Source: Edaphochlamys debaryana
Taxonomy: Eukaryota > Chlorophyta > Chlorophyceae > Chlamydomonadales
Direction of reading: 5' to 3'
NCBI GenBank assembly: GCA_016858145.1
Contig: JAEHOE010000051.1
Location: forward strand, 372,001 to 436,000
DNA: 64,000 nucleotides
Shown: one piece after another, positions 1 to 12,200 of the stretch
How the letters are laid out: the number at the start of each line of letters is the position of its first letter
Numbering within the stretch: position 1 is the first letter of the stretch
Program-made: the position numbers and the translations under genes
Notes under the pieces: model-generated
Seen by the model: the letters and a program-made list of their open reading frames with translations, nothing else
Database searches by the model: none
What the model was told of the DNA's origin: nothing

Positions 1-3000
1 CACGGCGGTACCGCTGGCGTCGCTCCACGCCGGCCAGTCGAAGGGCAGCAGCGGCGCGCCCCTGGGGGGGAAATTGACAAAGGGGTTGGGATGTGCGTAG
101 CGTCGGCGGGTAGGCCGAGCCATGCCGACGCTGCCCACTCAAGTACACGCGTGTGCTGGCCGTGACGCCGAGGGAGGGCCCGTTGTGGGGAGAATTATGG
201 TAGGCCGCTGACCTCGCGGCTGGGACTCGTAGCAGGGTGACGCGCGAGGAGAGCGCGTCTCAACCCTGCCGCGTTGGCGGCATGCGAAGACCTTCCCACA
301 ACGCGCACCGACAGCGGTGACGTCCGGTCCTTGGCACCATCAAGCAGGCGGATATACATGAACGTTTGCTAGGCACGTCGCTGGTGCCGCGAGGCCTCTC
401 GGCAAGCGGGCAACGGGCTCACCAGCTTAAGCCCCAGTATCGCTGGTTCTCCCAGAACTCCACCAAATTTCCATCGTTATACATTCCTCGTGGACGCTTG
501 GCCCGCGCGGGTCCTCCTCCTCGCCCTCACGCGTCTCCAGGTCCGCGACCGGCCATGCTGCTGCGTGCAGCCCTTTCAGGCGGGGCCTGGCCGGGATGAG
601 GGCCTCTACGGTTCTATATGTTGCAGAAGAGCTCAGCTCGCCAAGGTATGGCAGCAGGCGAGTTCCAGAAGCTCGCGACGTATCCGCCTCGGCATTTCTT
701 GCGCAGCTACGCCAGACGGGGCCTTGGTGCTGCGGGGTTGACCGCTAATGTTCTGGTGAACGGGCCTCTATGCGAAGGCGGGCACGTCGAGCGAAGGGCG
801 AGCCGGCCACGAATGGCCGAGTGGCCGACCGCCCGGATGAACAAAAGTGCGCCTTGGAACCAGCGGCTCCTGACAGTAACCGATTTGATGCTGGCACGCA
901 CGCGTTCTCCACTTGCCAGCGAGATCAGCAGATCGCGCAAGGCCGAGGTCCGAGGACGCGCGCCGAAAAGGGGCCCATACACAACCGCCGCGCACTTTGC
1001 CCCCGGCACGCGCTGGCAGCCCCCGCAGCCCCCCGACAACGCTGCGGAAGCGCCCTCGCCCCCATCGCTCCACCAAGCCTGTCCCCTCGTCCCGGCCAAA
1101 TACCCTCACCATGCCTGCTGACCTGCCGGCTGTATGAGCGCCAGGCTCTCGGGCATGCTGCCTCGCTCCTCTTCGCTCATGCTGCCGGACAGGGAAGCCC
1201 GCCATCCAGGCGCAAGTGGACCGGCGCTTTTGGAGCTCCCAAGGCCTGGCTGGGCTTCGGATCCCAGGCCCGCGTCGAGGCTGTGGCGCAAAGCTCAAGC
1301 GTGAGGCGATCGCCGTAACCCTGCGACGGTGCAGGGGTAGAAGAACATCAACGGTGCAGGGGGTGGCCCAGGTTTGACGTCCATGGCGCTGTGCCGTTAC
1401 AAACCCACGGGCCCTTGATTGGCCTCCTTTGAGGTAAGCAGCTCTGCCTTAAGGCAAGGGGGGGGGGGTAGGGACGAAAGTTTTGCACCCCATGCCGCAA
1501 AAGTTCCTGACCCCCCTGACCCACACACCCACCCATGCCGTACGCCGTACGGCAGCACTGCACATGCACAAAACTTACGGTATCCCATTTCATAACTGCA
1601 TCGACAGACTGCTCTCCACGTGCGCTACTGTCTTGCAAGCTGTCCTGGGACAAAGTCCAGACTCGGGGTCTATCAAATGTCCATGGACGCGTCCATCGAC
1701 CCACAGAACCCGCAGATTTGAGTGCTTCTAACTCTTTGTCTGATTAAGCAGCTTTGTGCGACCCAACAGGGACAGTCCCCCCACGTCTTTCGCAACGGGT
1801 GGCATGCCGACATGGCGGGTCACGTCAGGCCTGGACCCACCTCCCGACCGGTGTACGTGGTGCTCAGGCATACCCAGGGTTCACACCTTGTCGATAGACG
1901 CCTGATGGACCCTTGGAAGAGCGCAGGAGCCGACGGAGCGGGTCCTGCCCGCTGTGACGAAAGTTTGTGGCCCCACCTTGACGAAAGTTCCCAGACCCCC
2001 AGACCCACCCACCCACCCTGAACTTAGGGGCCCCGTATCTTTGCAATAAGAACTTAGGTTTTAATTCTGAAAGCGGTTTCGGGCTCCTCTGGCCAAGCTC
2101 TTTCCATTGGAGGCATGGGGTACTTTTACATCATTCCTACCCCCCCCCCCCTGCTTAAGGTACGCAGCTCTGCGTGCAGAACGCGCTCTGGGCGACGGTC
2201 CTCCTTGCACCACACAGGGCCGTGTGCCCTCGAGTCCAAGCCCCACACGTGTGTCAACATTCTCAAACAAGCGCTGTTGTAACTTGGTCACAGAGGTCAC
2301 ATACACGCTTGGCACGCACCATGCCTGCTGTCTGGACGATCACCGCAGCACCCTCTCAGCCTCACAGCACAAAACGGTATGCAAAGCTGTGCACCCTCGC
2401 TCTCCGCCCACCCTCAGCTCGCAACTCACACTCAGCCTGTGCCGCAAAAACCATATCACTCATGCCAGCGCATCCCGTTGGGTTTGTCAGGGCTCAACCC
2501 GCCGAGGTCTGCGGCAAAGACTGAACTCATTCGCTCAGGCGAGGGCCACATGTGCCCAATTCTGGTCACCACGCCCCAAGCGTCCAGCCGTCCAGCGGCC
2601 GTCGCACATGCCCCCGCTCTTTGCAGAGGGTGGGGCAGCGGTCTGGGTATTCTGAGCGGGGCGGGCAATCAACCACGCACGGGATCCGCAAGATCCCGAA
2701 AGCCCCCTGCCAGGCTGCAGAGCGCTTGCGCTCACCCACCGCTCTCTGGCCCTCCCTTGTGAGCGTCAAGGACACCCAGCACAGCCGCCAGGCAGCCAGT
2801 TGCCCCCAGATCAAATCCCTTGACGACTCGGACCCCCGTACACAACCAAAAGCAAAGAAGCAAAGCAGGTCATTCAAATCATGCAATTGCACTCTGACGC
2901 CCATATCAACGATGCACAGCTTTGCACAAGTTTGCGAGGAAAGCGCGACGGAATACAAGAATGTGCAGACCGGCACGCTCAAAGCCCGACCCTGTCTGCG

Positions 3001-3487
3001 CTTATGCGCAGAAGCAGGCCCCTCCCTGGCTGCAGTGGGCGTCCGCCCATGGCCTCCACTCTCACCCCAGCCAAACTGCATCCTCCAGCCCACCAGCCGA
3101 CACCCGCTCACGGGCTATATACCTGTCCGGACCATGCGCAGAGCACGCTACGCGCCAACAAACTCCTCTTCGCTATATACGTACAACCCGCGCCGTCTGC
3201 TCGAGCCCAAGCTGCCCCTCCATGGCTGCAGACACCCTCGCCCGAGAAGCCTCCTCATTCGAGGAAGTCCGCATCCTCAGGGACGCAGAACGCCGTACGT
3301 CTGTCTGAATCATTATGGACACAGGCCAGGCTCGGACCGGACTGGACCCTTCTGGGGGCTTGCCTCCACTTCCCGCTCCAACGCCCAGCCAGCGGCTCTG
3401 GGGCCCCCTGCCCGGAGGTCGCATAGGTCGCGAGCTTAGCCCACTGACCCGGTCCTCAACCCTTGGCCTCGCACAGCGGCCTGGAGC
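1..3487. other. Gene-poor region
   Basis: No exon chain with compatible splice phases was found on either strand. The stretch holds G/C runs, several copies of the TGCCGTAC-type motif (for example near 1537-1553) and the repeat pair listed separately. It may contain 3' UTR of the minus-strand membrane-protein gene that stops at 3488. The open frames present are short, overlap on several strands and show no domain pattern. Confidence 0.5.
1430..2190. repeat. Small inverted and direct repeats, MITE-like
   Basis: A stretch near 1430-1495 (CTTAAGG, a run of G, TAGG, then CCCCATGCC) recurs in inverted orientation near 2105-2175. Between them two direct copies of an AAGTTCC-CCCC-ACCCACC segment occur near 1497-1535 and 1985-2020. 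The layout, diverged inverted ends around a short non-coding core, resembles a small non-autonomous element. No target duplication was identified. Confidence 0.35.
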
Positions 3488-4793
3488 TCAGGAGGACCGG
3501 GCCGTTATCGCGGCCCCGTGGTCCGGCCTCGGCGGCGGCGGAGGTTCTCTCCCCTCCCCCTGCTCCTCCTCCACAGGCCTCCGGCCGAGGCTCGATCCAG
3601 AGGAGGGCGCTTGCTGTGAGCCACCCGCTCCAGCCCGCGAGGGCGCAGCCGACGTTGAGTTAGAGCCAGAGCCGGAGGACTCGGATGCGGAGAACGGCAC
3701 CGTCTCGTCTACTGTCACTGACACGGAAGGGGTGTCAGGGTCGGCCGCCGGCCGGGAGGACGACGGGCCGTCGGCGCTGGTCCCGAGGCCCCGGCTGCTC
3801 CGGGCGCGGTCCTGGCCAGAACCGGAGCTTGAGGGGCCGTCGGGGCCTGAAGCTTCCGTCGATGGGCCCTCCGCTGCCGCCGCCGGCTGCGAAGCCTCTC
3901 GGCCTCCCTGTGCTCGTGAGCGCCGTCGGAAGAGCTCCTGGGGACCAGAGGACAAGCACGTGAGCGGGGAGAAACGAGATGGCATGGAGTCTGGCAGACC
4001 ACAGCAGCGGGCACGCGGTGACTGGAAGGGTTCACTCATGGCCCTCTTTGGGGCACTCGCTGTCCCTGCCGTCCCTTGCCGTGCCTGTCCGCGCCCCTGC
4101 GCTGACTCACGCCCCCAACCACTCACCTTCCAGAAGGAAGTGCTGAACCCTCTTTGAAGGAAGGTGAAGTTGCTGTACGACCAAAGGCAGATTGCGATTC
4201 CGACCAGGCCGCCTGCTACTCCAGCAAACACGAGTCCGACCGTGCCGGTGGTCTGGGAGATGGGCGGTCGGCTGCCCACGCGTGCGGGCGGCGGCGGAGG
4301 GGGGCTTACGTCACCCGACCCCATGGTGCCCCCCGACTCGAGCAGCCACGTGACATCCTTCACGTCGCCGTACAGCGCCGCGTCGTACTTCACACGCACA
4401 GCGCCTAAGGGGAGCTGCAGCAGGCCGCGCAGGTGGGGCAGCCGGTGCCGGGCTTGCGGCCTGCCAGCCTCTGCAGCGGAGTTAGGGGGGGAGCGAGTGA
4501 GTTGCCTGCGCTCCTGCTTGCCTCACCCAAAATCCTCAGCCGAGTTCGCGCGGGTGGGGTGGGGTGGGCCACGGACTGCTGGCGTGCGGTCAACACGCAC
4601 ACAGGGAAGGAGGCTCAACCGTCGCGCCAAGCGCCATGCGCGCGTGGTGCGGGATGTAGTGCGAGCCTCAAGGTCTCCTGGTTCACGCCCGGCGCACGCG
4701 AAGAGGGCCTTCCCCAGGCCACGCACCGATGCCTGGCACCGACGTCACAAGCGCCAGCCACGCGCCGAGGGCCAGGAGGGCGCGCGTTATCAT
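3488..4793 (-). CDS. Type I single-pass membrane protein, unknown function
   Basis: Three exons, complement(3488..3937, 4127..4470, 4727..4793), give 286 residues with all phases matching. The ATG at 4793 opens a typical signal peptide (MITRALLALGAWLALV, residues 1-16, cleavage near 20). A short luminal part of about 75 residues follows, with a proline run. One transmembrane helix lies near residues 98-119 (VGLVFAGVAGGLVGIAICLW), then a basic stop-transfer (FRRRSR) coded at the start of exon 3. The 140-residue tail is rich in Ser, Gly, Glu and Pro and looks disordered. The first intron has donor GTGCGT, the second GTGAGT. The gene is divergent from the PAC1-like gene. No family is recognised; a receptor-like or adaptor role would be a guess. 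The membrane topology is well supported, the function is not. Confidence 0.7.
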
Positions 4794-5152
4794 CTTTAAA
4801 GTGTGCCTCGGTGTTAGCTGGGCCCCGGGCGGCCCCATATTCCCTTGTTTGCGCAAAATACTGTCCGATGGTTAGGCGTAAATTGTGCAGGGCCTGGAGC
4901 GTGCGGCGCTGTAATGCTGGTGCTCTTGGGGTCAACGGGGCGCAAGCGCAGGCTGGGGTTCTGAGGCCCGAGCCCCGGTTTCTGCGCTTGCAGTGCATGG
5001 GCCTCGCCTCACGGCGATGTGGAAAAGAGAGCTGCTGAGCACTCAGCGCTGCTGCGACAGCCTGCTTGGCAAACAGATAGCCTTAGCTCCAACTGCACGA
5101 TATTTCATACGTTGGCCCGTGTTTAGCGCGCGAGATCCTCGAGGCTTGCAGA
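4794..5152. promoter_or_regulatory. Shared bidirectional promoter region
   Basis: These 359 bases separate the start codons of two divergent genes (4793 minus, 5153 plus), so both promoters and 5' UTRs must fit here unless an undetected upstream exon exists. A TTTAAA sits directly before the minus-strand ATG. No clear TATA box could be assigned for the plus gene. Confidence 0.45.
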
Positions 5153-7377
5153 TGGCGGAGCCCACCAGCGTGTCACTGGCGCCTCAAGGGGAGCTCCACC
5201 TAGCACCTAAGGTGAAACAAGTTCCCGTGCAGAGCCAGGGCGCTCTCGAAATCCTGGCGATGGGTCTTACCTGAGGGAGCCCGCGCCCTTCCGCAGGTGG
5301 CGATCGGCATTGTGGACGTGGCAGCGGTCGGGTGAGACGTTGCGCTAGGCGGGATGTCGCGGGGATGCCGACCGGGGTCCCGCGCGGGGCATGTGCTTTG
5401 ATCGGCTGCTGCCGCCATCCACCACCCATCCACTCCCGCCTCCCGCGCCCAGGGCTCGGGTGCTGCTCGCGCTACAGCCACCAGCTGGCTGGCAAGTGAG
5501 GGAAGTAGCCCTTGAGGTCAAGGGCCTCGGTGATGGCAGCGCTGACGGCGGCGTGCTGAGGCCCGTGCTGAGCGCTTCGTCGGGGCCGGAGGGCGACCCG
5601 GGTCCCGCTGCGCCCGCGCTGCTCGTCCGCAACATCTATTCCCCGGGAGCGGCCGAGGACTCACCGCAAGTGAGTTGACTTTCTGCTCCTTCAGCTGCAT
5701 ACCCAACCTGAGGTCACCCACCAGCACCGCTGGCTCCCTTGCCCCAGGGCCCCCGTTTCGCACTCACTATGTGCAGCCTTCACGCAAACCCACGCCTGCA
5801 CCCACCCTCTCCTGACCCTCTCTCCACCTCTCTCTCCGCACCTCCGTCCACCCAACCACCGACCCGACCCCAGGTCTCCCTGCTGGTGGTGAACGCGGAC
5901 GTGCCGGAGGGCGCCCAGGCGGAGCTGGCGGCAGCGATGGTGGAGCTGGCCTGCTCGGGGGGCCCTGGGGGAGGGGCGCAGGGGGAGGGGCAGCAGCAGG
6001 CGGTGCTGCTGGCGTCAGCAATGCTGCTGACTCAGCTACCGTCGCCCGCGGGTGGGCCTGGGTGGGCCTGGGTGGTGGGCCCGGACCTGGGCCTGGGCGA
6101 GCCCGGGTGGTGGTGGGGAGTGGGAGGAGGATGAGCAGTCGGGATGAGGACGGCGTCCCTTCCCTGCTCCGCCTTGCTCGCCCTCTCCGAGCCGGAGACT
6201 TCGTTGACCCACCCCCCGTTGACCCACCCCCCGTTGACCCAACCCGTGCCCCTGCCCCTCACTCCCCCGGCCCCCAGGCCTCTACCAGCACCTCATACAT
6301 GGCGCCCCGCCCGCGGTGCCCTTGCTGCCGCCGCTGCCGTTGGCCGACGCCGCCTCTGCCGCCGCGCCCTCCGCCGCCGCCCAGCCGCTGCGGGTCCGCG
6401 ACGGCCTGCTGGCGGCGCTGCTCCACGTGATGGCGGCCTCGGGGACACCGGCCTGCTGCCTGCTGGCGCCGGGTGAGGGAGGGGGCCAGAAGGGGGGGCA
6501 TGGGGGGTAGATGCTGGATAGACGGTTGGGAGAGTGAAGGGAGGGAGGGGCCAGGGGGGAATGCAATGCTGCGATGTGTCAGGGAGCCCGCAGCGGTCTG
6601 GCTGGACCCGGATGGGATGGATGGGTGGGATGGGCGGGTGGTCTGGGAGGGCGGGATGGGCGGGTGGCTGGGACGGATGGGATGGGTGGGTGGTCTGGGA
6701 GGGCGGGATGGGCGGGTGGCTGGGATGGGTGGCTGGGACGGGTGGGTGGGGTGGGTGGGAGGCGGGGCTGCAGGAGGGGAAAAGGAGGAGCAGCGGACGG
6801 AGAGGAGGGCTGCCAGCGGAGGGAGAAGCAGCGGGGGCGGTGGTGCTGGTGCCCGGGGGTCGGGCCAGGGGGGCCGGATGCGCCCGGTGGGATGGAGAGC
6901 AGCGGCCGTGGGACGGAGGCGTGGGGGGTGGGAGGGAGCTGCGGATAGGCCCGAGTGAGGGTCTATGAGGGAGTAGGGTCTGGCGAAGGGTCGTCTAGAG
7001 GGACTGGAGAGGAGCAAGGGCGCTGTGTGGCCTCGGTAGGGGTCGGGGCAGCACTCGCCGCGGCCTCTCCCGCCGCTGCGTTTCTGTTATGGACAAACCC
7101 TGTCCGTCGTAGACCATGGGCCCTCGCTCCCTCTGTATTAACGCACACAGCCGCTGACGACTCCCCCCGCCCCTCCACCACCCGCCCAGGCCACAAGCCG
7201 CCCTCCTCCACGCCCCTCGACCTGCCCGGCTCCGCGGCGGCCTGCGACGCCCTGGGTGCGGCGCTGTCGCCCGCCCTGGGCCTGTCGTACGACCCCGCCG
7301 CGTGCCGTGCCGTACGGGCCACGCACAAGTGGTTCGTGCCCGAGAAGACGGCGGGGAGCGACATCATGTACCTCTAA
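5153..7377 (+). CDS. Proteasome assembly chaperone 1-like protein
   Basis: Six exons, 5153..5212, 5297..5331, 5453..5669, 5874..6051, 6278..6472 and 7190..7377, join in phase. The order of conserved blocks follows plant and animal PAC1 (PSMG1): an early hydrophobic strand, then the NIY motif (VRNIYSPG), a hydrophobic strand (VSLLVVNADVP), a second (AVLLASAMLL), then the helix VRDGLLAALLHVMAASGTPA. The C-terminus ends in IMYL, where family members end in a short aliphatic/tyrosine tail of HbYX type. PAC1 pairs with PAC2 and helps assemble the proteasome alpha ring in the cytosol. The N-terminus is short; the ATG at 5153 is the first in frame after an in-frame stop, but an upstream exon is possible. 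Intron 5 (718 bp) carries a G-rich minisatellite. I identify it from motif order only. Confidence 0.6.
6595..6770 (+). repeat. G-rich minisatellite in intron 5
   Basis: Units of the type GGGATGGGCGGGTGG and CTGGGACGG repeat imperfectly through the fifth intron of the PAC1-like gene. The plus strand has many G triplets at short spacing, so G-quadruplex formation in the transcript is possible. Confidence 0.7.
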
Positions 7378-9289
7378 GCACCGTACGACTGTGTACCCGT
7401 ACGGCACATACCTGTGCGGTCTCGGCGCGGGGTGGCCTTGCGGCGGGGCTATCTGGGGGGCGTATGGCTGGCCTTGAAGCAGAGGGCGCGCGGACACCGG
7501 TGCAAGGAGGAGGGGTCCGGTCAGTGAAGGTCGGGATGCAGGCCCTGGGCCCCGGGATCGGGATCCTGACCCTCTGGATGCAGGGAATCCAGATGCGGCA
7601 GGTCTTGCAGGCCCTGGGCCCCGGGATCGGGATCCTGACCCTCTGGATGCAGGGAATCCAGATGCGGCAGGTCTTGCAGGGCTTGGGCCAGAGGCAGAGC
7701 TAGGCCCCCAACGTGCGGCGCGTGCGGTGCTGACCAGTGACGGGTTGGTGCCGGATGCAGAGCCCGTCGGACGATGTGCAGTGACGGCCAGCGCGGCCGA
7801 TGCTCGGCTGAGAGGGTGCAAAAGTAACGTGCGTCCGAGCGGGCAGAGGCGGAGCATGGGTCGGCGCGGGCTTGCTGGCGCGTCATGGACTGACTGATAC
7901 GAGGTGCCTCCCCCGGCCCCCGGCCCCCGGCTGCAGCACTCCGTCTAGGGCAGTACGGCAGTATGCCACAAGCACTACGGAAGTTCCGCGCTCGGGGGAC
8001 CACTAGGCGCGGCGTGCGGTGCGCGTGGGCAGCGGGAGCGTGGCGGTTGCACTGCTGCCTTTGCCCATTGGGCGCGAGTCTCGGTGGCCGGTCCATGCGA
8101 CAATAGGGATCATTGCATGATGCCCAGAGGCCCTGAACTGGGTCACGCACGGCTCCCCGCCTCCACTCCACATCCCGACAGAATTGCGCAGACGGCGGGT
8201 GCCCCGACTCCCGAGTCGGTGATTGACGGTTGTAATGCGTGGCGGGCTGGTGAGCGCTGTTTACGCGGGGCCGGCCGAGGAGAGCGGTGTGCGGAGGCCC
8301 TGGGCTGGGTCACAGGCAGGGCTGCGTCCGGTGGCCTGGCGTTGCCGCCGCTGTCCCCCATGGCTGTTCATGTCTTCTATCCCCCATGGCTGCCGGCCGC
8401 CACTCCACATCCCCGTGCAACTGCACCGACAGCGATTGTTACGAGTCCATGGTCCTGATGCCCGTGGCCTGGTGCTTTTTGGGAGCACGGGTCCGGGGTG
8501 ACTGGGCCCCTGGGCGGGTATGGGCAACACTTACCATCAGCAGGCCCGCAGGCACCGGGGGCAGCGCCAGGCACCCTTCGCCACTTCCGTCGAGCATTGC
8601 TGCACCTCTGAGAAGCACTGTTCCAGCATCCCGTGGTCCCGTTCCAGATGCCTACGAGCGACTGCGAACGTATCGTCGCCGCCAACACGGCCTTACCCGG
8701 CGACCGCACGCCGCGCACTTCCTCTGCAGTCTGACGGTTTCAGGCGACCTTTAGGCATATCACGCAGTGAAAGCGACCCGAGCCTAACATGGTTAGGACC
8801 AACTTTTCGGGGTAAGCACAACTCGGACCGCCCAACCAACTCGTTGCCCTCTTCGTGCAGTGGAATCCGCGTCTTTTACACGGTATGCAACGCATGCATA
8901 ACGGCGGGAGAGTGTTGAGGGAAAAGGACCATCATATGACTTTGGTCCGATAACGGTCCCGCCCACAAGGGCATAAATGAATGAGAATATGTTCGCCGCC
9001 CTCGTCCAAGACGCTCTTGCTGTGACCCTGTACACTCACAGTTCCGCAGCGCGATGTAAACTTGCGGCGGCCTGTTACTTCTGAATACTTAACTCCCGTT
9101 CGGGGCATCAGCAGCGCACAGCGCCGCTCTCAGTTCGGTGCTAGGACCTTTAGGACGTCGCCAACTTGGTGGGCGCGGACTACGGTTGTGTTGGCGCCCA
9201 CGAGCTCACTCGTCGCGGCCTCGGAGCCTGGAACCGGCCGTCGAGTGGCCTGCCTGCCGCCCCCGAAAGTTCCCTTGGCGGCTGCCACA
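7378..9289. other. 3' UTR and intergenic stretch
   Basis: No further exons are seen. The stretch holds the 3' end of the PAC1-like gene, a 69-bp tandem duplication (separate entry) and, before 9290, the 5' UTR of the kinase gene. A TGTAA at 8231-8235 is the best poly(A)-type signal for the PAC1-like transcript, giving a 3' UTR of about 0.86 kb, which is normal for volvocine algae. Confidence 0.45.
7539..7676 (+). repeat. Perfect 69-bp tandem duplication
   Basis: Two adjacent copies of 69 bases (starting CAGGCCCTGGGCCCCGGG) begin at 7539 and 7608 and appear identical. The unit is a multiple of three and stays open, but it lies after the stop codon of the PAC1-like gene, so no coding role is inferred. 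Exact identity suggests a recent duplication. Confidence 0.85.
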
Positions 9290-12200
9290 ATGTCGACTAT
9301 ATCGCGGACAACGTCTAATGACACTGGCTCTCTAGCGACAAGTAGCATGAAGTTCTTGTGGGCATCCGGCAAGTCCGGCCTCGATGAGCCCGCCGACTCT
9401 CCCTCCGTGAAGTCGTCGAAGTCCTTCTCCGCCAAGCTCAGCAGTCTGCTTCACACCATCGCGCCGAGGCACCGGCGCGGCTCCGCCGTCAGCCTGGCCA
9501 GCGGCCCGCAGTCACCGAAGCTTGGCATCTGTGTGCCCGTCCGCGGTACCTCCGACACAGACCTCCCGACGCTTGCGGCGAAGGCCGGAACAGCCACGAC
9601 GCGCGCAGGGCCGTCCTCGTGCGGCACAGCCTACTCGCTCGCCGGCAGCCCTCCAGGCAGCCCGCACCTCCGTGTCAACCTAAATTTGGGCATCCCGCCG
9701 ACCGCTCTCGGCGCTGGAGACAGCCGGCGAAGCTGCGGGGCCGGCAGGGACTGGACGTCCGAGGCGTGGAGCTACAATGGCGGCGCCGACGGGAGCAGCA
9801 GCGTCTGTGGTGGCGCCTCGCCCGCGGGCATCTCGGGCTCTGGCGAGGATTCCGCGCTGGCGTCTCCCTTTGCTCTCAACTCGGGCTGGGCGGGCCCGCA
9901 CCTGTACGACCCTGGCTGCCGCCTGTACGCCACTTGCAGGTGTGTTGTTGCCTCATCGAGCTGCGGGTTGGGGTCTGAGAAGATATGGACATGCGGGTGC
10001 ATGGGCAGGCGCCGGGACGGGGGAAAGCCAAACGCAGTGTTTTTGTCCGCCTCCCGTTTCCGCTGACGTGATGCCCCCTGCTCCGCGCCCTACCCACAGC
10101 CTCCGCATGGGCGAGGCCCCGACCCCTTCCGTCCTCTCCTCCCCATGCGACGGGGCGATCCCCCGAGTGGCATCCGACTCTGATTCCCCCATCACCTCAG
10201 GACCCCTCCACGCCCTCCCCTCCTCTTCCCACTTAACCGTCCACCTGTCAACCGCCAACGGCAGCCCCAACGGTCGCCATCCGTCACGCTACCAGCTCAA
10301 CGAGCGCGCCAACAGCAGCAGCCAGATCCCGCAGGCCCGCCGCGACCGCGGCGGCGCCGACGGCGGCGGCGGCAGCGGCAGCGGCGGCGCGGCCGCCAAC
10401 CGCGCCCCGCTGGCGGCGGCCAGGCGCAGGGCGTACTGCGCGCCTGAGGTACAGCAGGAGGTACTGCAGTACGACAGGGCCGCCGCCGGCGGCCACGTGG
10501 AGTACGCGGTGGGGTCCGGCCCCTCCGGCCCCGGCTCAGAGGGGGGCTCCTCCTCAAACCGCACGCTCTCCGACTGCCGCCCGCCGCGCGCCACGCCCCT
10601 GCAGCGCCTGGTGTCGGCCCTGCGCGCCGCGCACCTCCGCATCGAGCGCAGCACCACACGGTGAGGGCGGGAGGGGGAGGGGTCGGCGGGAGGGAGGGAG
10701 GCCAGGTGCGGGAGAAGGGCTTTGGGAGGAGGGGTACAAACGTGCTGAAACGCGCATGACGTGCATGTGCACAGCCGTCACCACATGACCCCCTCCCCCC
10801 TTTCCCCCAAAAGGCGGCGCAACCCTGACGCCGAGGACCCGCCGCAGAGCCCCAAGAGCGGCCGCATCTCCCCCGCGCCGCCGGGGAGCCCCAAGCCCGC
10901 CGCCGCCACCTCCCCCAACCCCCTGCACCGGCCCCCCTCGCAGCCGCGCCTGCCGCTCTCCCCCACCGCCTCCTCCCGAATGCGGCCCGGCTCTCCCTTC
11001 TCCTCCGCCGTGCCGCCCAGCCACTCAACGGGCGGATCGTCGCCCATGCACTCTAGCGTGCCGTCGCCGGCGGTCTCCGCCAGGCCCAGCCAGGCCCAGG
11101 AGCCCGCCGCCGCCACCGCTGCCGCCGCCATGTTCGCCGCCGCCGCCAACCCCTGGGCCATCCACGAAGCCGAGCACGAGGGCGAGGACGCCTCGGTGCA
11201 CGATGGCGGCGCCGCCAGCTCTGCCGCCGCCGCCGCCGTCGCGGCACCGCCGCCGCCGGCAGGTGGCGGCGCCGCCGCCAGGCTTCAGTCCGAGAAGATG
11301 CTGTCGCACGAGTCCGAGCCCAACCTGAGACCCAAGGGTCACCACACGGCGGTGCCGCTGCTGCAGGCCCTGTCGCAGTCCATGGAGCCGGCGGCGGCGG
11401 AGCCCGCATCGACGCTCCAGCCCGCCGCCGCCGCCGCCACCCCTGCCGCCGCCGCCGCCGCTCCCGCCATCGCCGACTCGAGCGCGACGATGCTGCTGGC
11501 CATGAGCCCCGAGCTGCCCGAGGGAATGCGGCGGCCGCAGTGGCGGCTGGAGGACTACAACATCAGCAAGTGAGTGGCAGTGCTTGCGGGTTTGGCTTGT
11601 GTTGGCTTGTGCAGACAGCCTTTCCTGGATGTTTGCTGATGTCTCGAGCCCTGTGCGTCGCACCCCGGTTGGCCCCCGCAGGCGGCTGTACAAGGGCGCC
11701 ACGTCAGCTGTGTATCGGGTGAGTACGGCAGGGTGGGAGGCGCTGGGAGCTTCCAGATCCTATAGCAGCAGGGAGCCCTCCGTTGGTGCCGGTACCCCGG
11801 CCTGTCTTCATGCACTCAGCCTAACTCCCCCACCGGTTGCTTCCCTCCCCTCCGTCCCCCCCACCCCCCATCAGGCCACGTGCCTGCGCAGCAACACCCC
11901 CGTGGCCCTTAAGGTATACTTCCTGCGCCGCGTGCCATCGTCCGTACTGCACATGATGCAGCGCGAGATCGAGATCCACGCCGCCGCACAGCACCCCAAC
12001 ATCATCACGCTGTACGGCGCCTTCGTGGTGAGCGAGTGCTCGTCCAGCGAGACTCGGTGCTGGTGCCGTACCGCGGCACCTAATGTATCTGCCCATAAGC
12101 CTGCTTCCACGCTGTTCCTTGTCGGTACGGTCTTCGGTGCCCCCACGCAACCCCCCTTCCCAACTGCGCGCAGTCCGACCACCACCTGGTCTTAGTCATG

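Noticed and set aside
6036..7017. Minus-strand Pro/Ser-rich frames in the PAC1-like gene
   Set aside because: They are complements of the G-rich intron minisatellite and exon sequence, without splice logic or domains.
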